A DNA stretch of 64,000 nt, from contig JAGLYV010000029.1 in assembly GCA_023131975.1 (NCBI GenBank), positions 29,257-93,256 on the forward strand, given 5' to 3'. The stretch is from Candidatus Krumholzibacteriia bacterium. GTDB lineage: Bacteria > Krumholzibacteriota > Krumholzibacteriia > Krumholzibacteriales > Krumholzibacteriaceae. Below the pieces are notes generated by a model. That model had not been told where the DNA came from and did not search any database. It was given only the letters and a program-made list of their open reading frames with translations. The position numbers and the translations under genes were made by a program. Every line of letters starts with the position of its first letter. Position 1 is the stretch's first letter. Shown here one piece after another: positions 16,930-24,704 of this stretch.

Positions 16930-17738
16930 CGATCGATGGACATGGAAGAAATATCGATTACCTGAGGATATCGGTGACGGACAGGTGCAACTACCGTTGT
17001 GTCTACTGCATGCCCGAAGAGGGGGTAAGGTTGAAGGGACACGATGAGATCCTCACTTTCGAGGAGATCGTCAGGATAGCGGGTGCTGCCGGAGAACTCG
17101 GTTTCAGAAAGCTCAGGCTCACCGGTGGCGAACCGCTTGTAAGAAAAAATATAGAACGGCTCGTGGGGATGATCAGCAACACCGGGTACTATGACGATAT
17201 TTCGATGACGACCAACGGCACGATGCTCAGCCCTGTCCTCGCCCTGACTCTCAGAGACGTGGGACTCAGCAGGGTCAATATTTCTCTCGATACCCTCGAT
17301 TCCGGGCGGTTTGCGGAGATTACGAGGGGCGGCGACATCGATGATGTATTTGCCGGAATCGAAGCGGCGAAGAGGGCCAGGTTCGATCCCGTGAAGATAA
17401 ATATGATCATATTCGATACGACTACGATGGAGGAAGTCGAATCGATGAGGGCCTTCTGCGGGGAGCACGATCTCCTGCTTCAGACGATAAAGCATTTTTC
17501 CCTGTACAGGATGGTCGACAGCGGGCAGGTCCATTCGTTCGACAGGCCGATGCCCTGCAGCAGGTGCGACAGGCTCAGGTTGACGGCCGATGGTTATTTC
17601 AAGCCCTGTCTGTTTTCGGATCACGAGATCAAGGTAGACATGGACGATATAAAGGGATCGATACTGAAGTCCGTCAGGGAGAAACCTCTTGAGGGGAGCT
17701 CCTGCTGCAACAGGTCGATGTATCAGATCGGAGGGTGA
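16926..17738 (+). CDS. moaA: GTP 3',8-cyclase MoaA, short form
   Basis: 270 residues; MoaA is normally about 325. The radical-SAM motif CNYRCVYC follows ISVTDR, LTGGEPL binds SAM, and the C-terminal cluster CSRCDRLRLTADGYFKPC plus the terminal IGG are kept. About 55 residues are missing between the barrel strand INMIIFDTT and the C-terminal cluster, the part that usually contains ELMPVG and the linker. All cluster ligands, the RLRLTADG Arg residues and the diglycine needed for the second step are present, so it is probably active. It catalyses the first step of molybdopterin synthesis with MoaC. ATGA overlap with the moeA fusion. Confidence 0.92.
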   Translation: MTIDGHGRNIDYLRISVTDRCNYRCVYCMPEEGVRLKGHDEILTFEEIVRIAGAAGELGFRKLRLTGGEPLVRKNIERLVGMISNTGYYDDISMTTNGTMLSPVLALTLRDVGLSRVNISLDTLDSGRFAEITRGGDIDDVFAGIEAAKRARFDPVKINMIIFDTTTMEEVESMRAFCGEHDLLLQTIKHFSLYRMVDSGQVHSFDRPMPCSRCDRLRLTADGYFKPCLFSDHEIKVDMDDIKGSILKSVREKPLEGSSCCNRSMYQIGG

Positions 17739-17780
17739 TCCACGCGGGGGACCCTGGTAAAACGTTGACTGGAGGACAGC

Positions 17781-18233
17781 ATGAAGAAATTTTCGCATAT
17801 TGGTCAGACCGGAGAAGTGAAGATGGTAGATATCTCCGGCAAGGAGATCGAGAAACGTACGGCGGTCGCCGCCGGAGCCATCCTGATGTCGAAAGAGACT
17901 GTCGCCATGATAGGTGAGGGCCTGCTGAAGAAGGGCGACCCGCTGGCGACCGCGAGGATAGCGGGGATAATGGCTGCGAAGAAGACATCCGACCTGATCC
18001 CTCTCTGTCATCCGCTTCCGATAGCAAAAGTCGGAATCGATTTCAATGTGGGTGTGGACAGGATCGATATCGAGGCGACGGTAGTGACGACGGCGAGGAC
18101 AGGTATCGAGATGGAAGCGCTTACAGCGGTCGCGGTCGCGGGACTTGCCATATATGATATGTGCAAGGCTGTGGACAAGTCCATGACGGTCTGCGAGATC
18201 AGGCTTGTAAGCAAAAAGAAGGAAAAGAAGTGA
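17781..18233 (+). CDS. moaC: Cyclic pyranopterin monophosphate synthase MoaC
   Basis: 150 residues, full length. Typical blocks are MVDISGKEIEKRTAVAAG, ARIAGIMAAKKTSDLIPLCHPLP (with the catalytic His and Cys-His pair) and GIEMEALTAVAVAGLAIYDMCKAVDK. It converts the MoaA product into cyclic pyranopterin. A GGAGGA site precedes the ATG. Its stop overlaps the GTG start of the MOSC gene. MoaD and MoaE, which act next in the pathway, are not in this run of genes. Confidence 0.95.
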   Translation: MKKFSHIGQTGEVKMVDISGKEIEKRTAVAAGAILMSKETVAMIGEGLLKKGDPLATARIAGIMAAKKTSDLIPLCHPLPIAKVGIDFNVGVDRIDIEATVVTTARTGIEMEALTAVAVAGLAIYDMCKAVDKSMTVCEIRLVSKKKEKK

Positions 18234-18670
18234 AAAAGAGATTCAGGGTATTGTCGGTGAATATTTCCGCCGAAAAGGGCACGGTGAAAAAACCGGCCGA
18301 AGAGGTGAAGGTCATCGCCGGTCAGGGGATGGAGGATGACGCTCACGCGGGGGACTGGCACAGGCAGGTCTCCCTTCTCGCCATAGAGGACATCGATACG
18401 ATGCGGGCGAAGTTACCGGAGATCTCTCCCGGGGATTTTGCGGAAAACATCACCACCGAGGGAGTCGAGCTCCCCACACTTCCGATAGGCACGGTCCTTT
18501 CGATAGGAGATGTGAAACTCGAAGTGACGCAGATCGGAAAGGACTGCCACGCGGGTTGTGAGATACTGGCAAAGACCGGCGAATGTGTCATGCCGAAGAG
18601 AGGCATCTTTGCCAGAGTGCTTGAAGGCGGGGTGATCTCAAGTGAAAGTGTTGGTTCTTACGATATCTGA
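18230..18670 (+). CDS. MOSC-domain protein
   Basis: 146 residues from GTG 18230, which overlaps the moaC stop and has AAGGAA 6 bp before it. The sequence GQGMEDDAHAGDWHRQVSLL, PGDFAENITTEG and the Cys region KDCHAGCEI are classic MOSC. MOSC domains bind sulfur-carrying or molybdenum-cofactor ligands; stand-alone bacterial ones are found beside MoaB/MogA and are thought to handle or sulfurate the cofactor. The gene overlaps mogA by 29 bp, a common MOSC-MogA arrangement. Confidence 0.9.
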   Translation: MKKRFRVLSVNISAEKGTVKKPAEEVKVIAGQGMEDDAHAGDWHRQVSLLAIEDIDTMRAKLPEISPGDFAENITTEGVELPTLPIGTVLSIGDVKLEVTQIGKDCHAGCEILAKTGECVMPKRGIFARVLEGGVISSESVGSYDI

Positions 18671-19109
18671 CAGGGCGCACAGGGGAGAGTACGAGGACCT
18701 CTCGGGGCCGGCCGTAGAAAAGATCCTTCTGGAGGGTATGGAAGATACCATTGTGGAGAGAGCGATCGTTTCAGATGACGAGCCTGATATCGAAAATGTT
18801 CTCAGGGCTTCGGGGACCTTCGACATCATACTCACCACCGGTGGGACCGGTCTTGGGCCCCGCGACGTCACCCCGGAAGCGACCCAGCGAGCCTGCGACA
18901 GGATCATTCCCGGGATAGGAGAATATCTGCGCGGCGAATCTCTCCGTGAGACGAAGTCGGCTGTCGTGTCGAGGGGGACAGCCGGGATGATAGGAAAAAC
19001 GATAGTAGTAAACATGCCCGGTTCTGTAAAAGGTGCTTCGTTCTGTGCCGGGCTTCTTGTGGACATTCTTCCCCATGCCCTGGCTATGGCCAGGGGAGAG
19101 GGGCATTGA
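18642..19109 (+). CDS. mogA: Molybdopterin adenylyltransferase MogA/MoaB family
   Basis: 155 residues. TISDRAHRGEYEDLSGP, TTGGTGLGPRDVTPEAT and MPGSVKGASFC are hallmark segments. The enzyme activates molybdopterin with ATP so that MoeA can insert molybdenum or tungsten. The start is GTG at 18642, within the MOSC gene, so the two are translationally coupled. MogA and MoaB cannot be told apart with certainty from sequence alone. Confidence 0.9.
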   Translation: MKVLVLTISDRAHRGEYEDLSGPAVEKILLEGMEDTIVERAIVSDDEPDIENVLRASGTFDIILTTGGTGLGPRDVTPEATQRACDRIIPGIGEYLRGESLRETKSAVVSRGTAGMIGKTIVVNMPGSVKGASFCAGLLVDILPHALAMARGEGH

Positions 19110-19130
19110 AACAGTGAAAAGGAGATAAAG

Positions 19131-19535
19131 ATGGAAAAGATCAGACTGTGTATAGGTTCGAACGACGGGGTCACAGTCGCAGGCACGCACATGGGCGACA
19201 CGGAGTTTTTTCACATCTACGACATCTTCGAGGATTCCAAAAGTGAGTTCATCGAAAAAAGGGCCAACTCGACCATAGGAATGGACCACGCCGCGCCTGA
19301 CAAGATAAAAGCAGTTCTGAAGATAGTCCACGACGCAGAGGTGCTTGTGGCGAAAAAGAACAGCCCCAATTTTGTCAAGATAGCTGGCAAGACAAGTTAT
19401 CAGCCAATAGTCGTCAGTGCCGGGGCCATGCCGGAAGTCCTGGAGATCATTCATGGATCTTTCGATCTGATCGGCGGCCTTGTCGCCAGAAGAAAAAATG
19501 GAGAGATCTTCGGGGATATCCCTGAACTGGGGTAG
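19131..19535 (+). CDS. NifX/NafY-like iron-molybdenum cofactor-binding protein
   Basis: 134 residues with the FeMo-cofactor-binding (NifX/NifB C-terminal, DUF Nitro_FeMo-Co) fold: MGDTEFFHIYDI, DHAAPDKIKAVLKIVHDAEVLVAKKNSP and a C-terminal SFDLIGGLVARR. No nitrogenase genes are nearby. The family includes small proteins of unknown job that bind Fe-S or Mo clusters. Its place in a cofactor operon suggests carriage of metal or a cofactor intermediate (inference). The spacing to mogA (21 bp) and the next gene (8 bp) supports one operon. Confidence 0.8.
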   Translation: MEKIRLCIGSNDGVTVAGTHMGDTEFFHIYDIFEDSKSEFIEKRANSTIGMDHAAPDKIKAVLKIVHDAEVLVAKKNSPNFVKIAGKTSYQPIVVSAGAMPEVLEIIHGSFDLIGGLVARRKNGEIFGDIPELG

Positions 19536-19543
19536 AGGTGCCT

Positions 19544-20341
19544 ATGGATACCACTGGCGACCGAAACGCGTATGATAGTCATGAACCGGCCAGGTATCGT
19601 GCCAGTTTCCGCTTCTACGCGGAACTGAACGATTTTCTTCCCGTTCAGCGACGGCAACGGCCCTTCGATTATTCTTTTGGTGGCAGGCCGGGGATCAAGG
19701 ATGCCATAGAAGCCATCGGAGTGCCGCATCCCGAGGTAGATCTGATAATCGTAAACGGTGTGTCGGTCGATTTCAGTTACAGGCTTTCTGAGGGTGACAC
19801 AGTCTCGGTATATCCTGTGTTCGAGGCTCTCGATATTACTCCGATTGTCAGACTCAGGCCGACGCCCTTGCGGGAGACACGTTTCATACTCGACGTCCAT
19901 CTTGGAAAACTCGTCCGCAGGCTCAGGCTTCTGGGGTTCGATTGCGCGTACGACCGTCAGGCGGACGACCGGGAGATAATCACCCGCTCGATCTCCGAAT
20001 ACCGCATAATCCTGACCAGAGATGTTGCTCTGCTGAAGTCCGGGGATGTGACGCACGGATACTGGGTCAGGGCGACCGACCCCCGTGTCCAGGTGCGGGA
20101 AGTCGTCGATCGTCTCGATCTTCACCGGCAGGTCCGCCCCTTTACGCGCTGTACAGTCTGTAACGGGTTTGTCGTACCTGCCGACAGGGAAGAAGCGATG
20201 AGCGAAGCTCCCGAAAAAGTCAGAACTTGGTGCGAAGAATATTTCAGGTGCAGTGGATGCGGAAAGCTCTACTGGAAGGGAACACACTTCGACAGTCTCG
20301 AAAAGTTTGTCAGGGATGTCACGGAGTCAGATTGTTCCTGA
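19544..20341 (+). CDS. Ubiquitin-like plus Mut7-C RNase domain protein
   Basis: 265 residues from ATG 19544 (AGAGG 5 bp upstream; GTG 19538 is possible). Residues about 10-85 are a beta-grasp domain of the Ub-Mut7C type (YRASFRFYAELNDFLP, VNGVSVDFSYRLSEGDTVSVYP). The rest is Mut7-C, a PIN-like fold (FILDVHLGKLVRRLRLLGFD, IILTRDVALL) with a zinc ribbon (CTVCNGFVVP; CSGCGKLYWKGTHF). The family is predicted to be an RNase; its link with cofactor or sulfur carriers is not established. It is the last gene of the operon and converges with the nitronate monooxygenase gene. Confidence 0.85.
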   Translation: MDTTGDRNAYDSHEPARYRASFRFYAELNDFLPVQRRQRPFDYSFGGRPGIKDAIEAIGVPHPEVDLIIVNGVSVDFSYRLSEGDTVSVYPVFEALDITPIVRLRPTPLRETRFILDVHLGKLVRRLRLLGFDCAYDRQADDREIITRSISEYRIILTRDVALLKSGDVTHGYWVRATDPRVQVREVVDRLDLHRQVRPFTRCTVCNGFVVPADREEAMSEAPEKVRTWCEEYFRCSGCGKLYWKGTHFDSLEKFVRDVTESDCS

Positions 20342-20383
20342 TGGATATGCTGGGCTGGATCGTTTTTGAACGGGCATCCTGGA

Positions 20384-21499
20384 TCAGGTGGTTGCCGCCA
20401 GCACAGCCTGCTCATAACCGGACTTCAATTCATCGAGAAGTTCCTTAACAGCCATGATCCTGTCGACTCTCCACGCGTTGGAGCCGGCGAACGTCACTCC
20501 GTCCTGCATGTGACCCTTCGCCGCGTCTGTAAGGGCCAGAGCTATGCAGTAACGGGCATTTTTGATATCGCAGTTCCTGATGCACTGGTACATACAGGTG
20601 TACGGTTTTTTAATCCCATTAGCTACATCGGAGATATACTGGTTCAGGATCGCGCGGCCCGGCAGGCCGACGGGGCTGTCTATGATCCGCAGTTCTCCCT
20701 CTTTACAATCGACATAGGCCTGTTTGAAGTTGGGGTGGGCGTCGCATTCGTCGGTAGCGACGAACCTCGTACCCATCATCACTCCGGAGGCATTCATCGT
20801 TTCAAAGGCTTCGAAGATGTCCTCGCCCGTGTAGATTCCGCCAGCCGCGATCACCGGGATGTCCTTTCCGAATTTTTCACGGAAAGGGATCATTGCCTCG
20901 ACCACAGCAGGGACGAGTTTCTGAATGGAAAAATCGGGATCATCGATGTCGGGTTTTTTGAACCCGATGTGACCCCCGGCCATAGGGCCTTCCACGACGA
21001 CCGCGTCGGGGATACGTTTGAAGTTTTTCGCCCAGTAAGTAAATATCAGTTTCGCCGCGCGGGCCGATGAGATCTTGGGGACCATCTTGATCCTGAAGTT
21101 CTGGAATTCCTCGACGGAAACGTTACATGGCCTGGTCAGCGGCAGACCCGCGCTGAGAAACACGATATCGGCGCCGCTGTTTTCGGAGGTAAGGATCAAT
21201 TCGCCGTAGTCGGAGAGGGCCAGCATGATATTGACGCCGACAAGGCCGCCTCCCGATATCTCCTTGGCTCTCTTGATCTCTTTTGCCAGTGCCCTGTTAT
21301 TTGCTGCCGAGACATCCTCGATGAAGTTGGGTTCCAGCCTGCCGATCCCGGCGGTGGCGATGGTGCCGATCCCGCCCTCTTTCGCAACGGCTCCGGCCAG
21401 CCCGGAGAGAGAAATGCCTACACCCATGCCACCCTGGACGACCGGGATCCTTGCGGTCAGGTCATCTATACGGAGTTCGGGCATATTTATTGTTGACAT
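20384..21499 (-). CDS. Nitronate monooxygenase family protein (2-nitropropane dioxygenase)
   Basis: 371 residues of a TIM-barrel FMN enzyme: VVQGGMGVGISLSGLAGAVAKEGGIG, GVNIMLALSDY, VVVEGPMAGGHIGF and PVIAAGGIYTGEDIFEAF match the NMO family. Near the C-terminus is a Cys-rich stretch YTCMYQCIRNC, seen in anaerobe homologues related to FabK/enoyl reductases, so the natural substrate may not be a nitronate. It is divergent from a TetR regulator with a shared operator, so expression is probably inducible. Confidence 0.85.
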   Translation of the reverse strand: MSTINMPELRIDDLTARIPVVQGGMGVGISLSGLAGAVAKEGGIGTIATAGIGRLEPNFIEDVSAANNRALAKEIKRAKEISGGGLVGVNIMLALSDYGELILTSENSGADIVFLSAGLPLTRPCNVSVEEFQNFRIKMVPKISSARAAKLIFTYWAKNFKRIPDAVVVEGPMAGGHIGFKKPDIDDPDFSIQKLVPAVVEAMIPFREKFGKDIPVIAAGGIYTGEDIFEAFETMNASGVMMGTRFVATDECDAHPNFKQAYVDCKEGELRIIDSPVGLPGRAILNQYISDVANGIKKPYTCMYQCIRNCDIKNARYCIALALTDAAKGHMQDGVTFAGSNAWRVDRIMAVKELLDELKSGYEQAVLAATT

Positions 21500-21517
21500 T
21501 CCTTTATCTCCAATCTT

Positions 21518-21536
21518 ATGTTAACAGCGTTAACAT
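21518..21536. promoter_or_regulatory. TetR-type operator between NMO and tetR genes
   Basis: Perfect palindrome with 8-bp arms ATGTTAAC and GTTAACAT around AGC. It is centred in the 117-bp space between two divergent genes, one encoding a TetR regulator. Repression of one or both genes is expected. Confidence 0.7.
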
Positions 21537-21616
21537 CAAAGTATATTACTGAAATTGACCAGTCAACAAAATAAGTCAGGTTTTTAGGCAATAAGCCAGA
21601 GATTTGTTGTAAGACG

Positions 21617-22270
21617 ATGAAAAATAACAAAAAGAGCTATCATCACGGAAATCTCAAGGCCGCACTAATCGAGGAAGCTACGCGGATCGTCATCGAAGAA
21701 GGCATAGATAGTGTGACCGTACGTGCTGTCAGCGAGAATGTCGGAGTATCGAGACCGGCCCTCTACAGGCATTTCAGGGGCAAGAATCACCTGCTCTGTA
21801 TGGTGGCGGAAGATGGTTATAAAAGGTTGAATGAAGAACTTGCACGGGCAATGGACAGGGAAGATGCAGACGCCCTCTCAAGATTCCAGGGAATAGCAGT
21901 CGCGTATGTCAGGTTCGCGGTGATGAACGCTCCCTTCTATAGATTGATGTTCGGGAAGAGTGTGGTGACGCGGCATCCTACTGAAGAACTTCAGGATGCT
22001 GCCAGGGAGACTTTCAGGGTCGGGTTTTCCGTTGTCGAGGAATGCAGCAGGAAGGGTCTGATAGAGGGAGATCCCCATGATCTTATAAATGTCGCGTGGG
22101 CGATGGTCCACGGCCTGTCGGTACTGATGATAGACGGCCAGGTCGACAGGGGGAAGGGTATGCACACTCTTCTCGGTGAATCGGGAGTGGGGACCTCGTT
22201 CGACAGTGAGAAGATCATTGAATTTGCTGTCAATACCATGATAACGGGGATGAAGGCGTCAGGCGAGTGA
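21617..22270 (+). CDS. TetR/AcrR family regulator with WHG domain
   Basis: 217 residues. The N-terminal HTH is clear (SVTVRAVSENVGVSRPALYRHFRGKNHLL) and the opening SYHHGNLKAALIEEA plus the C-terminal hydrophobic domain are typical of TetR proteins with the WHG (TetR_C_13) ligand domain. It probably regulates the divergent nitronate monooxygenase gene and itself through the operator at 21518. Its ligand is unknown. Confidence 0.9.
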   Translation: MKNNKKSYHHGNLKAALIEEATRIVIEEGIDSVTVRAVSENVGVSRPALYRHFRGKNHLLCMVAEDGYKRLNEELARAMDREDADALSRFQGIAVAYVRFAVMNAPFYRLMFGKSVVTRHPTEELQDAARETFRVGFSVVEECSRKGLIEGDPHDLINVAWAMVHGLSVLMIDGQVDRGKGMHTLLGESGVGTSFDSEKIIEFAVNTMITGMKASGE

Positions 22271-22447
22271 ATGAATTCTTTCTGGAACCATCCTTCCTCT
22301 GGTTCCTACAAGAGAAAGCAGCAGGGAGGGCACAGGTTTTTTAATTGACCAGACATTCCCCTCCGAAAGATACTGCAGATGACAGTTCAATCCGCAGGAA
22401 AGTTCCCGTCCGACCGCCGGGGAGGACAACCGGAAAGAGGAGAGGGT

Positions 22448-23173
22448 ATGAAAAAAATCATTGGTCTGCTTCTGGTCCTGGCCATCTGGTCGTTGCCCGC
22501 TATGGCCGATTCATACATCAAGATGCAGGACCACACAGATGCGAGTTATGGCCATGGCAATCAGGTACCGGCTAGAGACTCGGAGAGCGAACTATGGATT
22601 GGAGATGGCAGGATCGCATTTGTCACAGAGACTCGTCGCTATATTCTCGACGTGGAAAACGGCAAAGCATATATCATGGAAATGGCTGATACCGCATATG
22701 TCGAGACAGATCTGCCGTTGGACAACACGAAGATATTCCCGCCTGATTATGTTCAGCGTCTCGCGATGTTTCCGATAACAGGCGAACTGAAGCTACTTGA
22801 CGGGAAGAAGGAGATCGCCGGGAAAAGCTGCCGAAGCCACATGATCCATTTCTGGGTCGATTACATGAACGTGAAATATCACGAGACCGAACACACGGTC
22901 TGGGTCACCGACGATGTTCCTTTCGACAAGAAATATATCGACGTGTTTATCGAGACATTCCTCACCCTGCACAATTTCAAGCCTGAGCTTATCGCGCAGA
23001 TCCTGGAAGCCGGAGGCTGGGAGATGCTTTCGGAAAGCGTCCGATTCTCCGAAGGGCAGCAGATTCTGTCGAACAGCGGGGTCATAGAATTCGAGGAGAG
23101 GGAACCGGAGGCCGATACCTACACGATTCCCGATGGATACAGGAAAAAGGAATTTCTCAATCCCAGGGGATAA
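22448..23173 (+). CDS. Secreted protein of unknown function, DUF4412-like
   Basis: 241 residues from ATG 22448 (GAGGAGAGGG upstream). A signal peptide (KKIIGLLLVLAIWSLPAMA) leads a mature protein rich in strands, with ILDVENGKAYIMEMADTAYVE and a KEIAGKSCRSH stretch that resemble DUF4412 proteins of Bacteroidetes. No catalytic motif is seen. It is 40 bp ahead of the Tat-type aldo/keto reductase and may share its operon. Upstream (22284-22306) there is a GGAACCA/TGGTTCC hairpin without a T-run. Confidence 0.75.
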   Translation: MKKIIGLLLVLAIWSLPAMADSYIKMQDHTDASYGHGNQVPARDSESELWIGDGRIAFVTETRRYILDVENGKAYIMEMADTAYVETDLPLDNTKIFPPDYVQRLAMFPITGELKLLDGKKEIAGKSCRSHMIHFWVDYMNVKYHETEHTVWVTDDVPFDKKYIDVFIETFLTLHNFKPELIAQILEAGGWEMLSESVRFSEGQQILSNSGVIEFEEREPEADTYTIPDGYRKKEFLNPRG

Positions 23174-23212
23174 AAGAAACATATGGATAGCAGGATCCAA
23201 CGGAGGTAAAGG

Positions 23213-24424
23213 ATGAAAAAAAACGAGAAGAAGCAGGGGCGTCGTGATTTTATCAAGATAGGCCTGGCAGGTATCGCGGGTGCCGCGGTCGCGCCATCAT
23301 TGCTCAGTGCGGACGAGGAAAAGAAAAAGAACAAGAAAAAACTGGTCAACAGGACTCTCGGCAAAACCGGCCTGAAGTGTCCCATCGTGAGTATCGGCGC
23401 GCAGGCGAAGGACCCGGCTGTGTACAGGGCAGCCATGGATATGGGGCTCACTCATTTCGATACGGCCAACAGTTACGATAATGGAAACCACGAAGTAATG
23501 GTCGGTGAGGTGATCAAGGGAAGACCGAGAGATTCGTATATAATCACGACCAAGGTCCACCTTCCGATGGATCAGAGAACGGGTCAGTTCATTCCGGGCG
23601 CGGCAACGACAGAGGCATTTATCAGCGCCTTCGAGACGAGCCTGGGAAGGCTTGGTATCGAGTACGTAGATATTCTCCACATGCATGCGTTATCGGCCGG
23701 AGCGGCAGTGACATACGAGCCGATCGTTCTTGCTCTCGAAAAGATGAAGAAAGAGGGCAAGACCCGTTTCGTCGGAGTCTCGGTGCATACCAACGAACCG
23801 GAAGTGATCGACGCGGCGGTGGACAGCAAGTTTCACGATGTGGTCCTTACAGCTTACAACTTCAAGCAGCCCCATATGAAGGAAGTGAGGAAGTCGATCG
23901 CAAGAGCGGCGAAGGCGGGACTGGGAGTCGTCGCCATGAAGACCCAGGCTGGCGTATACTGGGACAGGGAGCGCCAGAAGAAGATCAATATGACAGCCGC
24001 TCTCAAGTGGGTCCTCAGGGATGAGAACGTGCACACGTCGATCCCCGGGTTTACCAGCATGGAACAACTCGAAGAAGATATGGCCGCTATGGAGAACCTG
24101 AACTTCTCCGATCAGGAGAAGAAGGATCTCGAACTCGGTATGCTCGATGGGATGCAGGGACTCTATTGCGCGCAGTGTCGCAGATGCGTGGATACCTGCA
24201 GGCACCACATAGAGATTCCAACGATGATGAGAAGTTTCATGTATGCCTACGGTTACAGGAATCTCGCGAAGGCCAAGGATACGATCCGTCCGCTTCTCGC
24301 GGAAACTGGTAAATGCAGGGAATGCGGAAGCTGTACTGTAGACTGCGCTATGGGATTCGATGTAAAAGAGAAGATAGCGGATATCGCCAGGATCGAGAAC
24401 GTGCCCGACGATTTCCTTGCCTAG
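23213..24424 (+). CDS. Tat-exported aldo/keto reductase with C-terminal 2x[4Fe-4S] ferredoxin domain
   Basis: 403 residues. The N-terminus has a Tat signal (GRRDFIKIGLAGIAGAAVAP). Residues about 45-300 are an aldo/keto reductase barrel with FDTANSYDNG, the catalytic Lys in TKVHLP and an HMHA-type strand. The C-terminus has eight Cys in two groups (CAQCRRCVDTC and CRECGSCTVDC) typical of ferredoxin domains in this subfamily. Electrons probably pass between the clusters and the active site; physiological substrates of the group are unknown. It precedes the selenoprotein gene by 56 bp. Confidence 0.88.
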   Translation: MKKNEKKQGRRDFIKIGLAGIAGAAVAPSLLSADEEKKKNKKKLVNRTLGKTGLKCPIVSIGAQAKDPAVYRAAMDMGLTHFDTANSYDNGNHEVMVGEVIKGRPRDSYIITTKVHLPMDQRTGQFIPGAATTEAFISAFETSLGRLGIEYVDILHMHALSAGAAVTYEPIVLALEKMKKEGKTRFVGVSVHTNEPEVIDAAVDSKFHDVVLTAYNFKQPHMKEVRKSIARAAKAGLGVVAMKTQAGVYWDRERQKKINMTAALKWVLRDENVHTSIPGFTSMEQLEEDMAAMENLNFSDQEKKDLELGMLDGMQGLYCAQCRRCVDTCRHHIEIPTMMRSFMYAYGYRNLAKAKDTIRPLLAETGKCRECGSCTVDCAMGFDVKEKIADIARIENVPDDFLA

Positions 24425-24479
24425 AAAAAACGGGTCAGGGGGAGAAATGAAAATGGGGGGGCAGGGCATGAGGAGAGAT

Positions 24480-24704
24480 ATGAAAGTGACGATCGAGTAT
24501 TGTGTCCAGTGAGACTACCTGCCAAAGGCTTCCGGTCTGGAAGCTGAACTCAGAGAGGTCTTCGATAATATCGATGTGGAATTGATCGGTGGCAGGGGTG
24601 GTGTCTTCGATGTACATGTCGACGAAGAGCTGATCTACTCCAAGCATGAGACCGGCAGGTTCCCCGATGATGATGAGATAGCCGGGATCATCGAGAGTGT
24701 CTGA
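24480..24704 (+). CDS. SelW/Rdx-family selenoprotein (in-frame UGA read as selenocysteine)
   Basis: A 74-residue frame runs from ATG 24480 to TGA 24702-24704 with one internal TGA at 24510-24512. Reading it as Sec gives MKVTIEYCVQU then DYLPKASGLEAEL, the Rdx/SelW thioredoxin-like fold with a CxxU redox motif at residues 8-11. The later GGRGGVFDVHVDEELIYSK and GRFPDDDEI are family hallmarks. GAGGAGAG lies just upstream; in-frame ATGs at 24447, 24453 and 24468 are alternatives. A hairpin 18 nt past the UGA supports recoding. Family members act in redox homeostasis, with details unknown. Ordinary ORF callers stop at the TGA and miss it. Confidence 0.9.
24525..24545 (+). promoter_or_regulatory. 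Bacterial SECIS-like hairpin after the UGA codon
   Basis: GCTTCC (24528-24533) pairs with GGAAGC (24539-24544), with an extra G-T wobble outside. The loop is GGTCT, as in the E. coli fdhF SECIS loop. The loop lies 21 nt after the UGA (18 in fdhF). Its place and loop fit SelB binding. Confidence 0.8.

Noticed and set aside
24510..24512. Internal TGA as a disabling stop codon (pseudogene)
   Set aside because: The TGA sits exactly at the redox Cys position of the Rdx family, the frame after it is intact, and a hairpin with the right loop follows. Recoding as selenocysteine explains it better.
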